A stretch of DNA of 20,268 nucleotides from Clostridia bacterium BRH_c25 (GCA_001515955.1 LOES01000128.1:1-20268), one strand, 5' to 3'; numbered from the stretch's first letter, positions 8,279 through 16,900 are shown. Notes: a model not told the origin generated them from the letters alone. Numbers and translations are program-made.

Positions 8279-8390
8279 ACTCTAAAGCTTAGAGTGTCTT
8301 ATCCATAAATTGAACTATAATTATTATAAGGGATTCATAGGGGGATTATATGGAAATAGCGCGGCAACTGTGTGGCAACTATGTGGCACT
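8279..8390 (-). promoter_or_regulatory. Lipoprotein promoter with 11-bp-spaced direct repeats
   Basis: A TATAAT -10 hexamer lies at 8323-8328 on the minus strand with only a poor -35. About 34 bp further upstream, GGCA cores repeat at 8363, 8374 and 8385 (GGCAACT, GGCAACT, GGCACT on the plus strand; AGTTGCC on the minus strand), exactly 11 bp apart. Direct repeats of one helical turn are typical of OmpR/PhoB-type response regulators, and a weak -35 suits an activated promoter. A separate inverted repeat, ACTCTAA-AGC-TTAGAGT at 8279-8295, would fall in the leader. Confidence 0.45.
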
Positions 8391-8638
8391 AAAAATCCAC
8401 ATCTACCATGACTATTTATACACAACTATAATAATATGAAATTATAGCTTAACCTGATGCACAAGAAGCCCTCCACTTCTAAGCTACATTCCATGCATAA
8501 AACATCTAAGGTACTAAAGAGCCCGACATTATCGGCATCTAGGGCAGGGATTGCCCGAAGTTACGCTTAGGGGTTAATGCCTGTCCCTTGTCCCAGTTTT
8601 GCTAATTCTATCCACTTTATTAACAGTGTAATTAAGAG
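8391..8638. other. Gene-free stretch with hairpin debris
   Basis: I see no credible gene here. The stretch includes a small hairpin GGGCA-GGGAT-TGCCC (8542-8556) followed by CGAAGTTAC and a TGCCTGTCCCTTGTCCC string. A similar mixture (a GGGACA/GGTCCC string, a small GC hairpin and CGAAGTTAC) occurs near 12.8 kb. These may be decayed copies of one intergenic repeat, but the match is loose. Confidence 0.3.
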
Positions 8639-8675
8639 TAAAAAAAATAAAAACTCCTGAATAATCAGGAGTTTT
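8639..8675 (-). terminator. Intrinsic terminator of the candidate toxin-antitoxin operon
   Basis: Perfect 11-bp arms AAAACTCCTGA (8650-8660) and TCAGGAGTTTT (8665-8675) enclose a 4-nt loop. On the minus strand the hairpin is followed by a long T tract (8650-8639). It lies about 34 bp past the stop of the last minus-strand gene of the pair. Confidence 0.9.
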
Positions 8676-8708
8676 AAAGCTTTATAAAATTTTAACAGCA
8701 GAATAATA

Positions 8709-9110
8709 TTATAAATTATCTGTAATATGTTCTATGGGAACATTTAAATCTCCAATAAATTCAATTAACAAATTAAAAATATCTGGTTTCATGTGTCCAA
8801 TCACCATATATTTCAAATTATCTTTTTTAAAATAATATAATTGTTCTACTTTTATATATCCACGCAATTTATTTCCGGTTATAGGGTCAAAATCATCAAA
8901 GACTACAGGAAAGTTACCAGGATATCTCATTTTTATATCATGCTGTTTTTCATTTTTAAAAGAAGACATTACATTACAAATCATATCATAGTCTAGACCT
9001 TGTATAGTTCCTGTATCCTGATATAAGACAACAAAAGAATGTTTGTTTAAGGTATTACCCCGATCCTTGTAGCTATCAACTACAATAATATCCCCCACAT
9101 TACACATCAT
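8709..9110 (-). CDS. Candidate MazF/PemK-like toxin
   Basis: A 133-residue protein. The N-terminus VGDIIVVDSYKDRGN followed by KHSFVVLYQD resembles the GD-x-V...P-x-VVL opening of the MazF/PemK SH3-like fold. The later stretch GYIKVEQLYYFKKDN matches the place of the family's VLLEQIRTIDK strand, followed by a C-terminal helix. MazF proteins are ribosome-independent RNA endonucleases blocked by an antitoxin. The assignment is by pattern and is divergent. It follows a 74-residue charged protein after a 21-nt gap, with its own AGGAGA site and two adjacent ATG codons; this is the classic antitoxin-toxin order. A strong terminator closes the unit. Confidence 0.55.
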   Translation of the reverse strand: MMCNVGDIIVVDSYKDRGNTLNKHSFVVLYQDTGTIQGLDYDMICNVMSSFKNEKQHDIKMRYPGNFPVVFDDFDPITGNKLRGYIKVEQLYYFKKDNLKYMVIGHMKPDIFNLLIEFIGDLNVPIEHITDNL

Positions 9111-9131
9111 TATTGTTCTCCTAAAGTATCT

Positions 9132-9356
9132 TTAGTTTTTCTCTATAATAATTTTCTTTTTTCCAGATAAAACTATATCCGACCAATTAACAGGTGTTAC
9201 ATCTTCTAATGCTTCTTTAGTAGAAACAATAATAGATTTTTTATTAGCTATTTTATTTAAATCAAGTTTCTTATAATTTTCTTTATTCACGATGTACACC
9301 TTCTTTCTATGAACTATAGTTTTTTGTTTCTTAATAGAGTCTTTATCCTTGTCCAT
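9132..9356 (-). CDS. Candidate antitoxin of the MazF/PemK-like pair
   Basis: A 74-residue, highly charged, Lys-rich protein that I do not recognise by family. A GTG at 9365 is in frame, but the ribosome site GAGGTG overlaps it and lies 6 nt before the ATG at 9356, so I use the ATG. The first half is Lys/Asp-rich and probably disordered; the second half (SIIVSTKEALEDVTPVNWSD) could form an interaction motif. Size, charge and position just upstream of a MazF-like gene fit an antitoxin. A perfect 12-bp inverted repeat abuts the ribosome site, fitting self-repression as in other toxin-antitoxin operons. Confidence 0.5.
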   Translation of the reverse strand: MDKDKDSIKKQKTIVHRKKVYIVNKENYKKLDLNKIANKKSIIVSTKEALEDVTPVNWSDIVLSGKKKIIIEKN

Positions 9357-9368
9357 ATTTATCACCTC

Positions 9369-9400
9369 AATAATACATATTCATCATAATATGTATTATT
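9369..9400 (-). promoter_or_regulatory. 12-bp perfect inverted repeat, likely operator of the toxin-antitoxin pair
   Basis: Arms AATAATACATAT (9369-9380) and ATATGTATTATT (9389-9400) are perfectly complementary around an 8-nt spacer, so the half-sites lie 20 bp apart, two helical turns. The repeat touches the GAGGTG ribosome site at 9363-9368. It could be a DNA operator for self-repression, or an RNA hairpin that limits translation. Confidence 0.65.
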
Positions 9401-9442
9401 CCAAGGAATAAGAAGATTTAGACAAGTATCTTTGTTATCTAT

Positions 9443-9471
9443 AGTATACGCTATGTAAATTGATGTGTAAA
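9443..9471 (-). promoter_or_regulatory. Sigma-A-type promoter of the candidate toxin-antitoxin operon
   Basis: On the minus strand TTTACA (9466-9471), a 17-bp spacer and TATACT (9443-9448) form a good housekeeping promoter. Transcription would begin about 40 bp before the inverted repeat at 9369-9400. Confidence 0.6.
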
Positions 9472-9507
9472 GTGTCAATTGGGTTAAATTGGTTATAAGG
9501 AGTTGTT

Positions 9508-10395
9508 TCAGGTTACCTTGACGATTACATCACCGACCTGTATCTTCACAACTTCGGACATGGAGGTTGTTTCAGGGAACCAGGCTATTATGTTTCCATT
9601 TCTGTCAAGGCAGCAGTCCTTTTGTTCCGACACTCTTCCGTCAGTATAGGTTAATTGGATAAATACCCCATAGTATGAGCCACTCGCTGTACTTACATTA
9701 CTTAAAAGGTCAACTGGCATACCGGAATCACTGAGGGTAGTTGTATTGGCAATTAGAAGCATATCAGTCATTGTAATGCTATCGATTTGCAGCTCTTTTC
9801 CACACATTGTCACAGTTTTTGATTTGTTGGGATTTTGTACAGTTACTGTATTATCTTTATTTTCTATTAGCTCAAAGCTTACAGACCAATTGCCACTAAT
9901 AAGTTCATCAGGCCATGTCTTTCCTGCTACCTCAGACCAGTTGCAACGTAATTCATCAACTGTTAGAGTAACAATTCTTTCAGAAAAATTGCTTGGGAAG
10001 TTCCATGTGTAGTAGCAAAACAAAGTTTTACTATCTTCCGAAAGCTTCGTGTAAATGCCACCAGCTATACTAGATTCAAAGATGTTATTACCTTTTTTAT
10101 CACATAGGATAATGTTAGGATTCATACCATTTCCAAAGGCCTTACCGTTATCTTTTTCAAATGTGAGCAAGACAACGGCAGTATCTTTGCAAATGTGTGA
10201 GGAAACAATATTCAAAGTTACGCCATTATCACTATCAGATAGTCCTATATAATGTGTGTCTTCAACATCGAGATGAAGTACTTCCGCCAGTAGCTCTCTA
10301 AAATTAGAGGAAGCGGCATATGCTGTTAGACTTAATGCAAAAATCAATGTAAAGCATGCAGCTAATATACTCCATCTTAACCTTTCATTTTTCAT
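9508..10395 (-). CDS. Exported/membrane-anchored DUF4179-like protein
   Basis: A 295-residue protein. Residues 8-28 form one hydrophobic segment ending in AYA, an uncleaved anchor or a signal peptide. It is followed by SSNFRELLAEVLHLD, which resembles the start of the DUF4179 domain often found in membrane anti-sigma-like proteins of Clostridia. The rest (about 40-295) looks like beta-rich outer domains. Usual relatives have a cytoplasmic N-terminal part and sit next to an ECF sigma gene. Here the protein starts right at the membrane segment, an in-frame stop lies 18 bp before the start, and there is no sigma gene beside it, so it may be a truncated or orphan relative. An AAGGA site lies 8 nt before the ATG. 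The role is unknown. Confidence 0.55.
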   Translation of the reverse strand: MKNERLRWSILAACFTLIFALSLTAYAASSNFRELLAEVLHLDVEDTHYIGLSDSDNGVTLNIVSSHICKDTAVVLLTFEKDNGKAFGNGMNPNIILCDKKGNNIFESSIAGGIYTKLSEDSKTLFCYYTWNFPSNFSERIVTLTVDELRCNWSEVAGKTWPDELISGNWSVSFELIENKDNTVTVQNPNKSKTVTMCGKELQIDSITMTDMLLIANTTTLSDSGMPVDLLSNVSTASGSYYGVFIQLTYTDGRVSEQKDCCLDRNGNIIAWFPETTSMSEVVKIQVGDVIVKVT

Positions 10396-10523
10396 AATGC
10401 AATTCCTTCTTTCTCAAGATAAGATTTCCTTTTTTTTCGAGTGCAAGTTTTGAATATATGGTTTGTTTGCACATTATCTTTCAATATATATTTACAATAT
10501 TATTTCCCCTTGCTCCTGCTTCT
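10396..10523. other. Intergenic stretch, AT-rich
   Basis: A gene-free gap between two minus-strand genes. It presumably contains the promoter of the DUF4179-like gene. I see AT-rich runs but no convincing paired -35/-10, terminator or repeat. Confidence 0.3.
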
Positions 10524-11165
10524 TCAGAAGATAAAAACTTTTGAATACTCCTCCAGCTTAGCCTTTCCGGTAATATGAAAGCTTTTATCTTGATAAACTA
10601 TGAAGTCCTCTTCAATACATTCCTTAATCGAACGGTTCAGGCTTCTAAGCGGAGCGCACACTTCCTGGGATAGTTTTTGCTTGGTCAGATTACCTAAGTC
10701 CCCGATTTTATCATGAGTATAAATGCTGTATAGAATGCGGTCTTTTATTGAAAGAAACGACAGTTTCATAGTTCTGGATGTACTGGTAACCAGCTTTAAG
10801 GACAACTGCTCAAGAATGTACCTGGTAAAATCAAAATCATTTTTCATCCATTCAAACACCATGTTTTTATGAACAAGAATCGCTTCACAATCGGTTTTTG
10901 CCGATATTCCAAAGGTAGCAATCTGTTCGTTAAAAAGCTCCAGCTCACCAAAAACACTATAGCTGTCATAACTGAATATTGAGATCAAGGCCCCGGAATA
11001 GTTTTCCCTATAGACCTCTGCTTTTCCGGCTGTCAATATGTACAAGTATTCGTTATCCTCATAAGGAAACAAAATACTGCTTCCTTTACTGTATTTTTTG
11101 TATAAAAAGCTTTTTCTGACTTGGGAAGGCACTGTATCCAGCAAGTGCCTCAAATCGTTTTCCAT
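10524..11165 (-). CDS. Crp/Fnr-family transcriptional regulator
   Basis: A 213-residue regulator with an N-terminal cyclic-nucleotide-type beta-roll (about 20-115; YLYILTAGKAEVYRENYSG and SVFGELELFN are the recognisable turns), a long dimer helix, and a C-terminal Crp-type winged helix (about 150-205; NLTKQKLSQEVCAPLRSLNRSIKECIEEDFI). There is no CxxC set typical of the Fe-S cluster of Fnr, so a small-molecule ligand is more likely. A strong GGGGGA site precedes the ATG. It is divergent from the nucleoside hydrolase gene, with two dyads between them, so it may regulate itself and that gene in response to a nucleoside-linked signal (inferred). Confidence 0.85.
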   Translation of the reverse strand: MENDLRHLLDTVPSQVRKSFLYKKYSKGSSILFPYEDNEYLYILTAGKAEVYRENYSGALISIFSYDSYSVFGELELFNEQIATFGISAKTDCEAILVHKNMVFEWMKNDFDFTRYILEQLSLKLVTSTSRTMKLSFLSIKDRILYSIYTHDKIGDLGNLTKQKLSQEVCAPLRSLNRSIKECIEEDFIVYQDKSFHITGKAKLEEYSKVFIF

Positions 11166-11193
11166 GCTTCATTCCCCCAAAAACCTGATTTTG

Positions 11194-11234
11194 GGTCATT
11201 TGACCTATAAATAGTATAGACTATGATCTATACT
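11194..11234. promoter_or_regulatory. Two dyads in the divergent crp-like / nucleoside hydrolase promoter region
   Basis: GGTCA-TT-TGACC at 11194-11205 is a compact palindrome, and AGTATAGA-CTATGA-TCTATACT at 11213-11234 is a perfect 8-bp inverted repeat with a 6-bp spacer. The second has the size and spacing usual for Crp/Fnr operators (about 22 bp). They sit between a Crp/Fnr-family gene and the gene facing away from it, so they are good candidates for its binding sites. Confidence 0.5.
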
Positions 11235-11328
11235 GATGTCAAAACCAGGAACAATTGTAAAGCAGCTTTGGCCCACGATCTATATATTTCACGAAAAACA
11301 TTATAAATTATTAATTCGGGAGGTATTT

Positions 11329-12285
11329 ATGAGGAAAATAATTATTGATACTGATACCGGCAGTGATGATGCAGTTGCCCTGATCATGGCTTTAAAATCA
11401 AGGGAAGTGAAGGTGGAAGCTATCACTACGGTTTGTGGAAATGTCCCCCTTGATTATGCCACAAAGAATGCTCTGATGACCATCGAAATAACAGATGCAG
11501 AACATCCGCCGGTTTTTGCCGGAGCAGGAAAACCTTTATTCCGCAATTTGGTAACGGCAGTGAATGTCCATGGGAATGATGGAATGGGAGACTGTGGTTT
11601 GATAAACCCAACCTTAAAGACTGAGAAAAAGCATGCTGTTGATGCTATTTTGGACATAGTTGAAAGCAACCCGGAGGAGATCGAGATTGTCACAATTGGC
11701 CCGGCAACCAACATAGCTCTTGCTGTTTTAAAGGCACCGGACATAATGAAAAAGGTCAAGCATATTTATTCTATGGGGACAAGCGGGTTTGGTCCGGGAA
11801 ATACTACACCTGCAGCAGAATTTAACGTATATGTGGACGCGGAGGCCTACGGTATAATGCTGAAAGCCGGCATCCCCCTTACAATCATTGGCTTTGATAT
11901 GTGTTTAGGAGAAGCAGCACTTAACAAATCCGACATAGAATACCTCTTAAGCAGCGGAAACAAGGCGGCTGAGTTCTCTGTAAAGTGCAATAAAGAGCTG
12001 CTGAACTACAATTTGCATAGAAGCGGAGATTATATGATAGATTTGCCTGATGCTGTTGCTATGGGAGTTGTACTGTGGCCAGAAATAATCCTGGAAGCCA
12101 AGGAGTGTTACTGCTACACCTGCACAATTGAAGAAGCGGCTTATGGACAGGTCATTATAAATGACGGCAGCAAGCTTGCCATTTCCGACGGGTTTGCCGG
12201 AAATGCTCCAAACGCTATGGTCTGCAAATCTCTTGATAATAAGCTTTTTAAAAGCAAAATGCTCGGACTATTGGTTCAAGGATAG
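11329..12285 (+). CDS. Inosine-uridine-preferring nucleoside hydrolase family protein
   Basis: A 318-residue cytosolic enzyme of the nucleoside N-ribohydrolase family, which splits nucleosides into base and ribose. The ATG at 11329 follows GGGAGG; longer upstream starts lack a site. The Ca2+-binding N-terminus DTDTGSDDA (Asp7, Asp9, Asp13, Asp14) is intact, as are GFGPGNTTPAAEFNVYVDAEA and the late Asp in LPDAVAM. In well-studied members the last motif is usually HDPLAV, with a catalytic-loop His; here that His position is Pro, so base specificity or leaving-group activation may differ. It is divergent from a Crp/Fnr-type regulator. Confidence 0.9.
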   Translation: MRKIIIDTDTGSDDAVALIMALKSREVKVEAITTVCGNVPLDYATKNALMTIEITDAEHPPVFAGAGKPLFRNLVTAVNVHGNDGMGDCGLINPTLKTEKKHAVDAILDIVESNPEEIEIVTIGPATNIALAVLKAPDIMKKVKHIYSMGTSGFGPGNTTPAAEFNVYVDAEAYGIMLKAGIPLTIIGFDMCLGEAALNKSDIEYLLSSGNKAAEFSVKCNKELLNYNLHRSGDYMIDLPDAVAMGVVLWPEIILEAKECYCYTCTIEEAAYGQVIINDGSKLAISDGFAGNAPNAMVCKSLDNKLFKSKMLGLLVQG

Positions 12286-12321
12286 TCATAATTTACCTGT
12301 CCCCATGTCCCTGCAAGTTGT

Positions 12322-12411
12322 TTATGGCTGCTCCTGATAAGGAAGCAGCTTTTCTGGGATTAAAGGAATGATATCCTCCATTTTTGCCTTTCCGTAATAC
12401 GTAACATGGAT
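12322..12411 (-). pseudogene. 3'-end fragment of a paralogue of the gene at the right edge
   Basis: On the minus strand this piece translates as IHVTYYGKAKMEDIIPLIPE followed by KLLPYQEQP and a stop. It closely matches the C-terminus of the gene at 20030-20266 (IHVAYYGKMKIEDIIPLVSE, then KLLSYQE). The match starts abruptly at about 12411 and no upstream coding part or start codon exists in frame, so this is a broken remnant left by an insertion, deletion or rearrangement. Confidence 0.75.
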
Positions 12412-12632
12412 TTGCTATAGTTGATATTAATGAATATGAAAAATTAAAGGCTTCACTGAAGCTGATGTCACAACTTGCCCAAGAAGAGCAGGTTTTTTTA
12501 TGCTCTGACACGGTTCAAATTGTATCTGAATATTCATAGACCGGCTATATAAAGCCAAGTGATTATGCATTTATCAAATTGCGAAACAAGTCGAATAATG
12601 CGGACGAATTATTGGGAATATTATGGTTATAG
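12411..12632 (+). pseudogene. Decayed reading frame, possibly antitoxin-like
   Basis: One plus-strand frame codes for VDINEYEKLKASLKLMSQLA and EEQVFLCSDTVQIVSEYS, meets a TAG at 12537, and continues in the same frame as TGYIKPSDYAFIKLRNKSNN followed by ADELLGILWL and a stop at 12630. There is no start codon with a ribosome site. The EYEKLKxxLKLMxxLA pattern is reminiscent of the C-terminal helix of Phd/YefM antitoxins, but this is weak. It abuts the fragment of the unrelated gene at 12322-12411. Confidence 0.3.
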
Positions 12633-12940
12633 GGGAGGAATTTGTAAGGTATTAATGGAAATCTATATTTTAAAAGCATGGTACATTATGTGTGTTAAAG
12701 ACACTTTCACTTATTGTTGCATATACCGGAACATTCGGACACTATGCTGGCTAAGTTGTTTATAGCAATAGGATTGCTACATTACAGCAATAGGGACATT
12801 GTACTTATCCCCTGGTCCCTGAAGATACTGGGATCGCCGAGCTTCGGCTAAGGTTAATAATACGAAGTTACCTAGAATTTATCCAAGTGCTGGGTATTTA
12901 TATTTTCTGATATAAAAAGGAATTTTGGAGGACAAATATT
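12633..12940. other. Gene-free stretch with short repeats before the MBL hydrolase
   Basis: I do not accept a gene here. Short direct repeats (AGCAATAGG at about 12764 and 12786), a GGGACATTG...TGGTCCCTG string and a small hairpin GCCGA-GCT-TCGGC (12836-12848) are present, similar in flavour to the debris near 8.55 kb. The end of the stretch holds the ribosome site of the next gene. Confidence 0.3.
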
Positions 12941-13702
12941 ATGAGTGATTGGTTTACCGTTGATCATATTGACAAGGATACTCATATAATCAGCGAGTAT
13001 AAACATTGGGAAGAAACCCATGCATATCTCCTGAGCGGGACAAACAACAGCCTGCTTATTGATACCGGGCTTGGTATTATGAATATTTATGACGAAGTAA
13101 TGAAACTGACGGATAAACCTGCCCTAGCTGTTGCTACTCACATACATTGGGATCATATCGGCGGGCATAAATATTTCCCTGAATTTTATGTGCATGAAGA
13201 TGAGGTAAATTGGCTCGCGGGAGAGTTTCCATTGACAATGGAACAAATAAAAGCCTTTGTTGTAGAGAAATGTGAGCTGCCGGAAGGATTCAACGTCGAT
13301 GATTATGAGTTCTTTCAAGGCACTGCCACAAAAGTATTGAAGGATAATGATATCATAGATATCGGCGGACGCACGATACAGGTGCTGCATACACCGGGAC
13401 ATTCGCCGGGGCATATGTGCTTTTATGAAAAAGACAGGGAATATCTTTTTACCGGCGATTTGATCTACATAGGAACTTTGTTTGCATATTTCCCGTCAAC
13501 CGACCCCGAAGCCTATTTGTCATCCATAGAGAGAGTTGCAGCTCTTCCGGTGAAAAGAGTGTTTCCGGCGCATCACGATTTGAATATCCAGCCCTCTATC
13601 CTCGGGGATATGAAAAAGGCATTTACCGGGTTAAAAGCAGACGGCAAATTGCACCACGGCAGCGGTACCTTTACATACAATAATTTTGCTGTATGGCTGT
13701 AA
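12941..13702 (+). CDS. Metallo-beta-lactamase-fold hydrolase
   Basis: A 253-residue cytosolic hydrolase of the MBL fold. The two-metal site is complete: HIHWDH at residues 67-72 (H67, H69, D71, H72), His154 in HTPGHSPGH, Asp173 in TGD, and a His in the AHH motif at 211-212. The preceding LLIDTGLG strand is typical. The substrate cannot be told; relatives include glyoxalase-II-like and other thioester or phosphodiester hydrolases. GGAGG lies 9 nt before the ATG. It appears as a single-gene unit, followed at once by a hairpin repeat that may end its transcript. Confidence 0.88.
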   Translation: MSDWFTVDHIDKDTHIISEYKHWEETHAYLLSGTNNSLLIDTGLGIMNIYDEVMKLTDKPALAVATHIHWDHIGGHKYFPEFYVHEDEVNWLAGEFPLTMEQIKAFVVEKCELPEGFNVDDYEFFQGTATKVLKDNDIIDIGGRTIQVLHTPGHSPGHMCFYEKDREYLFTGDLIYIGTLFAYFPSTDPEAYLSSIERVAALPVKRVFPAHHDLNIQPSILGDMKKAFTGLKADGKLHHGSGTFTYNNFAVWL

Positions 13703-13726
13703 TGGCTATAACAAGTGAGCAAGTGA

Positions 13727-13792
13727 GTGCCAGGCTCTGAGGTTATTAGGTTATTGTACTTATGAATTACAATAACCTAATACACATGGCAC
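13727..13792. repeat. Hairpin repeat, GTGCCAGGCTC family, copy 1
   Basis: Outer arms GTGCCA (13727-13732) and TGGCAC (13787-13792) enclose a perfect 14-bp inner inverted repeat, TATTAGGTTATTGT (13744-13757) with its complement at 13769-13782. It shares the end sequences (TGCCAGGCTC ... TGGCACC) and an inner GGTTATTAGG with the element at 17171-17245, while the paired core differs. Confidence 0.8.
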
Positions 13793-13804
13793 CCAAAACC
13801 TTCG

Positions 13805-13835
13805 AGAAAGAGAATAATTCAAGCCTGACCCCATA
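13805..13835. repeat. Solo arm of the GGGGTCAGGCTTGAAT repeat
   Basis: This 31-nt stretch is the exact reverse complement of the left part of the hairpin at 7496-7558. Its partner arm is missing nearby, so it is half an element. It lies directly between the GTGCCA repeat and the large phosphoesterase-NTPase gene. Confidence 0.8.
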
Positions 13836-13966
13836 AGATGTAAGATGTAATTCAAATGTCGAACATTGTAAAAATTTGAATATATAAATATGTTGGTTTA
13901 GTGTTAATAATGTGGAATAATTGACTTTAAGAAATAGAGCAGATGAGGTTGAGAGGGTATGTACAA

Positions 13967-16900
13967 ATGAAAAGCATGATTATACACTTAAGTGATATTC
14001 ATATTATGAATGATTATAACCCTATATTTGAGAGTAAAGACAAATTAATTAGTGCAGTGAGGAGTGAACTGATAGAAGTAAATGGGATTATTTTTGTTGT
14101 TAGTGGAGATATAGCTTATTCAGGAAGCAATTCAGAGTATGAAAAAGCAATCGAGTTTTTTGACTACCTAAAAACAAATATAGATAAGGATTTAGCTATA
14201 GAGGCAAAGTGGATTTTTGTCCCAGGAAATCATGATTGTTATCACGATGATAAGAAAAAGAAGATAAGGGATATAATTGTTGAAGAAATACTAAATAAAA
14301 TGGAAATTGATGAAAGTTATATTGAAAAATGTTGTGAAGTTCAACAGCACTACTTTAATTTTGAGGATTTGTTTGTTGGAGAAGGTGTTATATTTAGCAA
14401 TAGATTACTTAAAATTATTGAATACAAGATAGGTGATTTTGAAGTAATGTTTAATTGTTTTAATAGTTCTTGGCTATCACAAAAACATGAAGAAGCAAGT
14501 AAGCTTTTTTACCCTTTAGACTTGTATAGTAGCGAGCTTAATAAATATAAATCTGATATAACGATAAGTGTCATGCATCATCCTTTTTATTGGCAAACAC
14601 AGAATAATATTAAAGATATGTTCATGAAGTTGGAAGATATATCAGATGTTATTATAACTGGACATGAGCATATTCCAACGCATAAGTCTATAGATGACCA
14701 CAAAGGGAATTATAAAGATTATGTTGAAGGAGGCGTGTTACAAGACCATGATGGCAGAAGTATAAGCGGATTCAATGTGATACTAGTTGATTTCACAAAT
14801 AAGTTAAAAAGAGTAAAAACATACATGTGGAGCCATGATATATACAAAGTTACCAGTGATAGTGATTGGTACTCTATGAAAAGATCACACAATCTTGAAA
14901 AAGATACTATTGTTATAGATGACAATTTTAAAAAGTTTCTTGTAGACCCAGGAGCACCATTTTCTCATCCATGTAAACCAAACTTGGAACTTCATGATTT
15001 TTTTATTTATCCAGATTTAAAAAAAATCAGAGATATTTCGCCTGAGAATACAAGTGAAAGAATTATTCGGAACGAAATAATCAGTTTAGAAGAAGTTTCT
15101 ACGCTGAACAAAGAAAAAAACTATTACGTTATAATGGGGGATGAGAAGTCTGGGAAGACATCCATCTGTAAAATGCTGTATCTAAAATATTTTATTGAAG
15201 AGTATATCCCATTGTACATAGAAGGGCATATAATAAAGAGTCCTAAAATAGATGATTTTATAAGCGTAATTGAAAAGTGCTTCTTATATCAGTATGCAAA
15301 TCTGCCAATAGAAAAGTTTAGGCAGTTAGAGAAGAATAAGATAGTAATAATAATAGATGATTTTGATGAAATAAATCTGAATCCTAAGTATATACGAGTA
15401 TTAGTAGAGAATATTAACAAACTGTATTCCAATGTTATTATTATCGGTAGTGATATGATCCAAGTCGAAGAATTAATTGGAGAGAGAGATAATAGCAAGG
15501 TAAATTTTGAAGAGTATGAGCAATTTCTAATAAGAGAGTTTGGACATTTACTTAGAAATATGTTAGTAGAAAAATGGAATACAATTGGTAAAGAAAGTAC
15601 AATAACAGAATGTGATTTAATACATAACAATGAACAGGCATTAAATGTTATAAACACAATAATTGGGAAGAATTATGTGCCTTCGTATCCACTTTTTCTT
15701 CTTACAATCTTACAAACACTTGAGACTGGAAAACAAATAGATTTTAAAGAGAGCTCGTATGGATACTATTATCAATATCTAATAACACAAGCACTTTCAA
15801 AAATAAATATTAAAAATGATGAGATAGATGCTTATAATAACTTTATTGTTGAATTAGCAAATCATTTTTTTATAGAAGGCAAATATGAAATTTCCAGTGA
15901 AGAGTTTATTGCATTTCATAGATGGTTTTGCACTGACGCATATGAAGTAAGTACAACCTTCAAATCATTTATTAATTTTGAGGAGCTAATAAATGATTTT
16001 ATTAGGGTCGGTATTCTAGAAGAAAGCAGCTTTGGTTATAGATTTAAATACAAGTATATTTACTATTACTCAATAGGAAAATACATTTCGGATAATATTA
16101 CAGATGCTGGTATTCAAAGCAGATTAAAAGAAATGTGTATGATGCTATATAATCAAGAATATGCAAACATTATAATGTTTTTAATTCATCACTCTAAAAA
16201 CCCAATAATTTTGCAAGAAATTACTGCTAACGCAAGGACTTTGTTTGCAGATAATAAACCAATAAAATTTGAGGAAGACATTTCTATTATTAACAAGCTA
16301 CTTGACCAAATTCCTACTTACGTATTAGATGGTAAGAAAAGCGTTAGCGTGGCTAGGAGAGAGCATTTAAAGGAAAAAGATAAAAGAGAGCTTGAGAATG
16401 AAGAGTTTAATGATAATTATAAAAGGAAACGCAAAGCAGATGGGATTGAAGAAATGGCAATAGCAACGGATGTAACAGATTACGATTACGAGGAAATAAG
16501 CCAATCTGAAGAAATTTCAATTATATCAAATTTAAATTCTGCATTCAAAACAATGGAAATTCTAGGGCAGATACTGAAAAATCACTGGGGCTCGTTAAGA
16601 GGAAACTATAGGAACGAGATTGGGCAAGAGATATATGACTTAGGGTTGAGGTCTTTAGATGTATTCTTTAAATCCTTAGAACAGAGCTTAGTGCCAATTA
16701 GTGAGATATTTAAATCAATTATTGAAGATTGTGGAGAAAATTTTGAGAAGGAAGAGATTGAGAAGATTACTAGATCTATGTTATTCAAAATATGCAGTGA
16801 TGTTTCTTATACTTTTATTAAGAAAGTAGCAAGTGTTGTAGGATATGAGAAATTATCTGAAACCTTCAAAAATGTCTTGAATAATAATAATACTGTAGCT

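Noticed and set aside
8363..8390. Short CRISPR-like repeat array
   Set aside because: Repeat units are only about 7 bp with 4-bp gaps, and there is no spacer-sized unit or cas gene.
12293..12511. A 72-codon minus-strand frame
   Set aside because: It is in the wrong frame for the recognisable fragment at 12322-12411 and crosses the rearrangement junction, so it is a chance frame.
12559..12765. A 68-codon plus-strand frame with an ATG
   Set aside because: No ribosome site, Cys/Trp/Tyr-rich unlikely composition, and it overlaps the better decayed frame ending at 12632.
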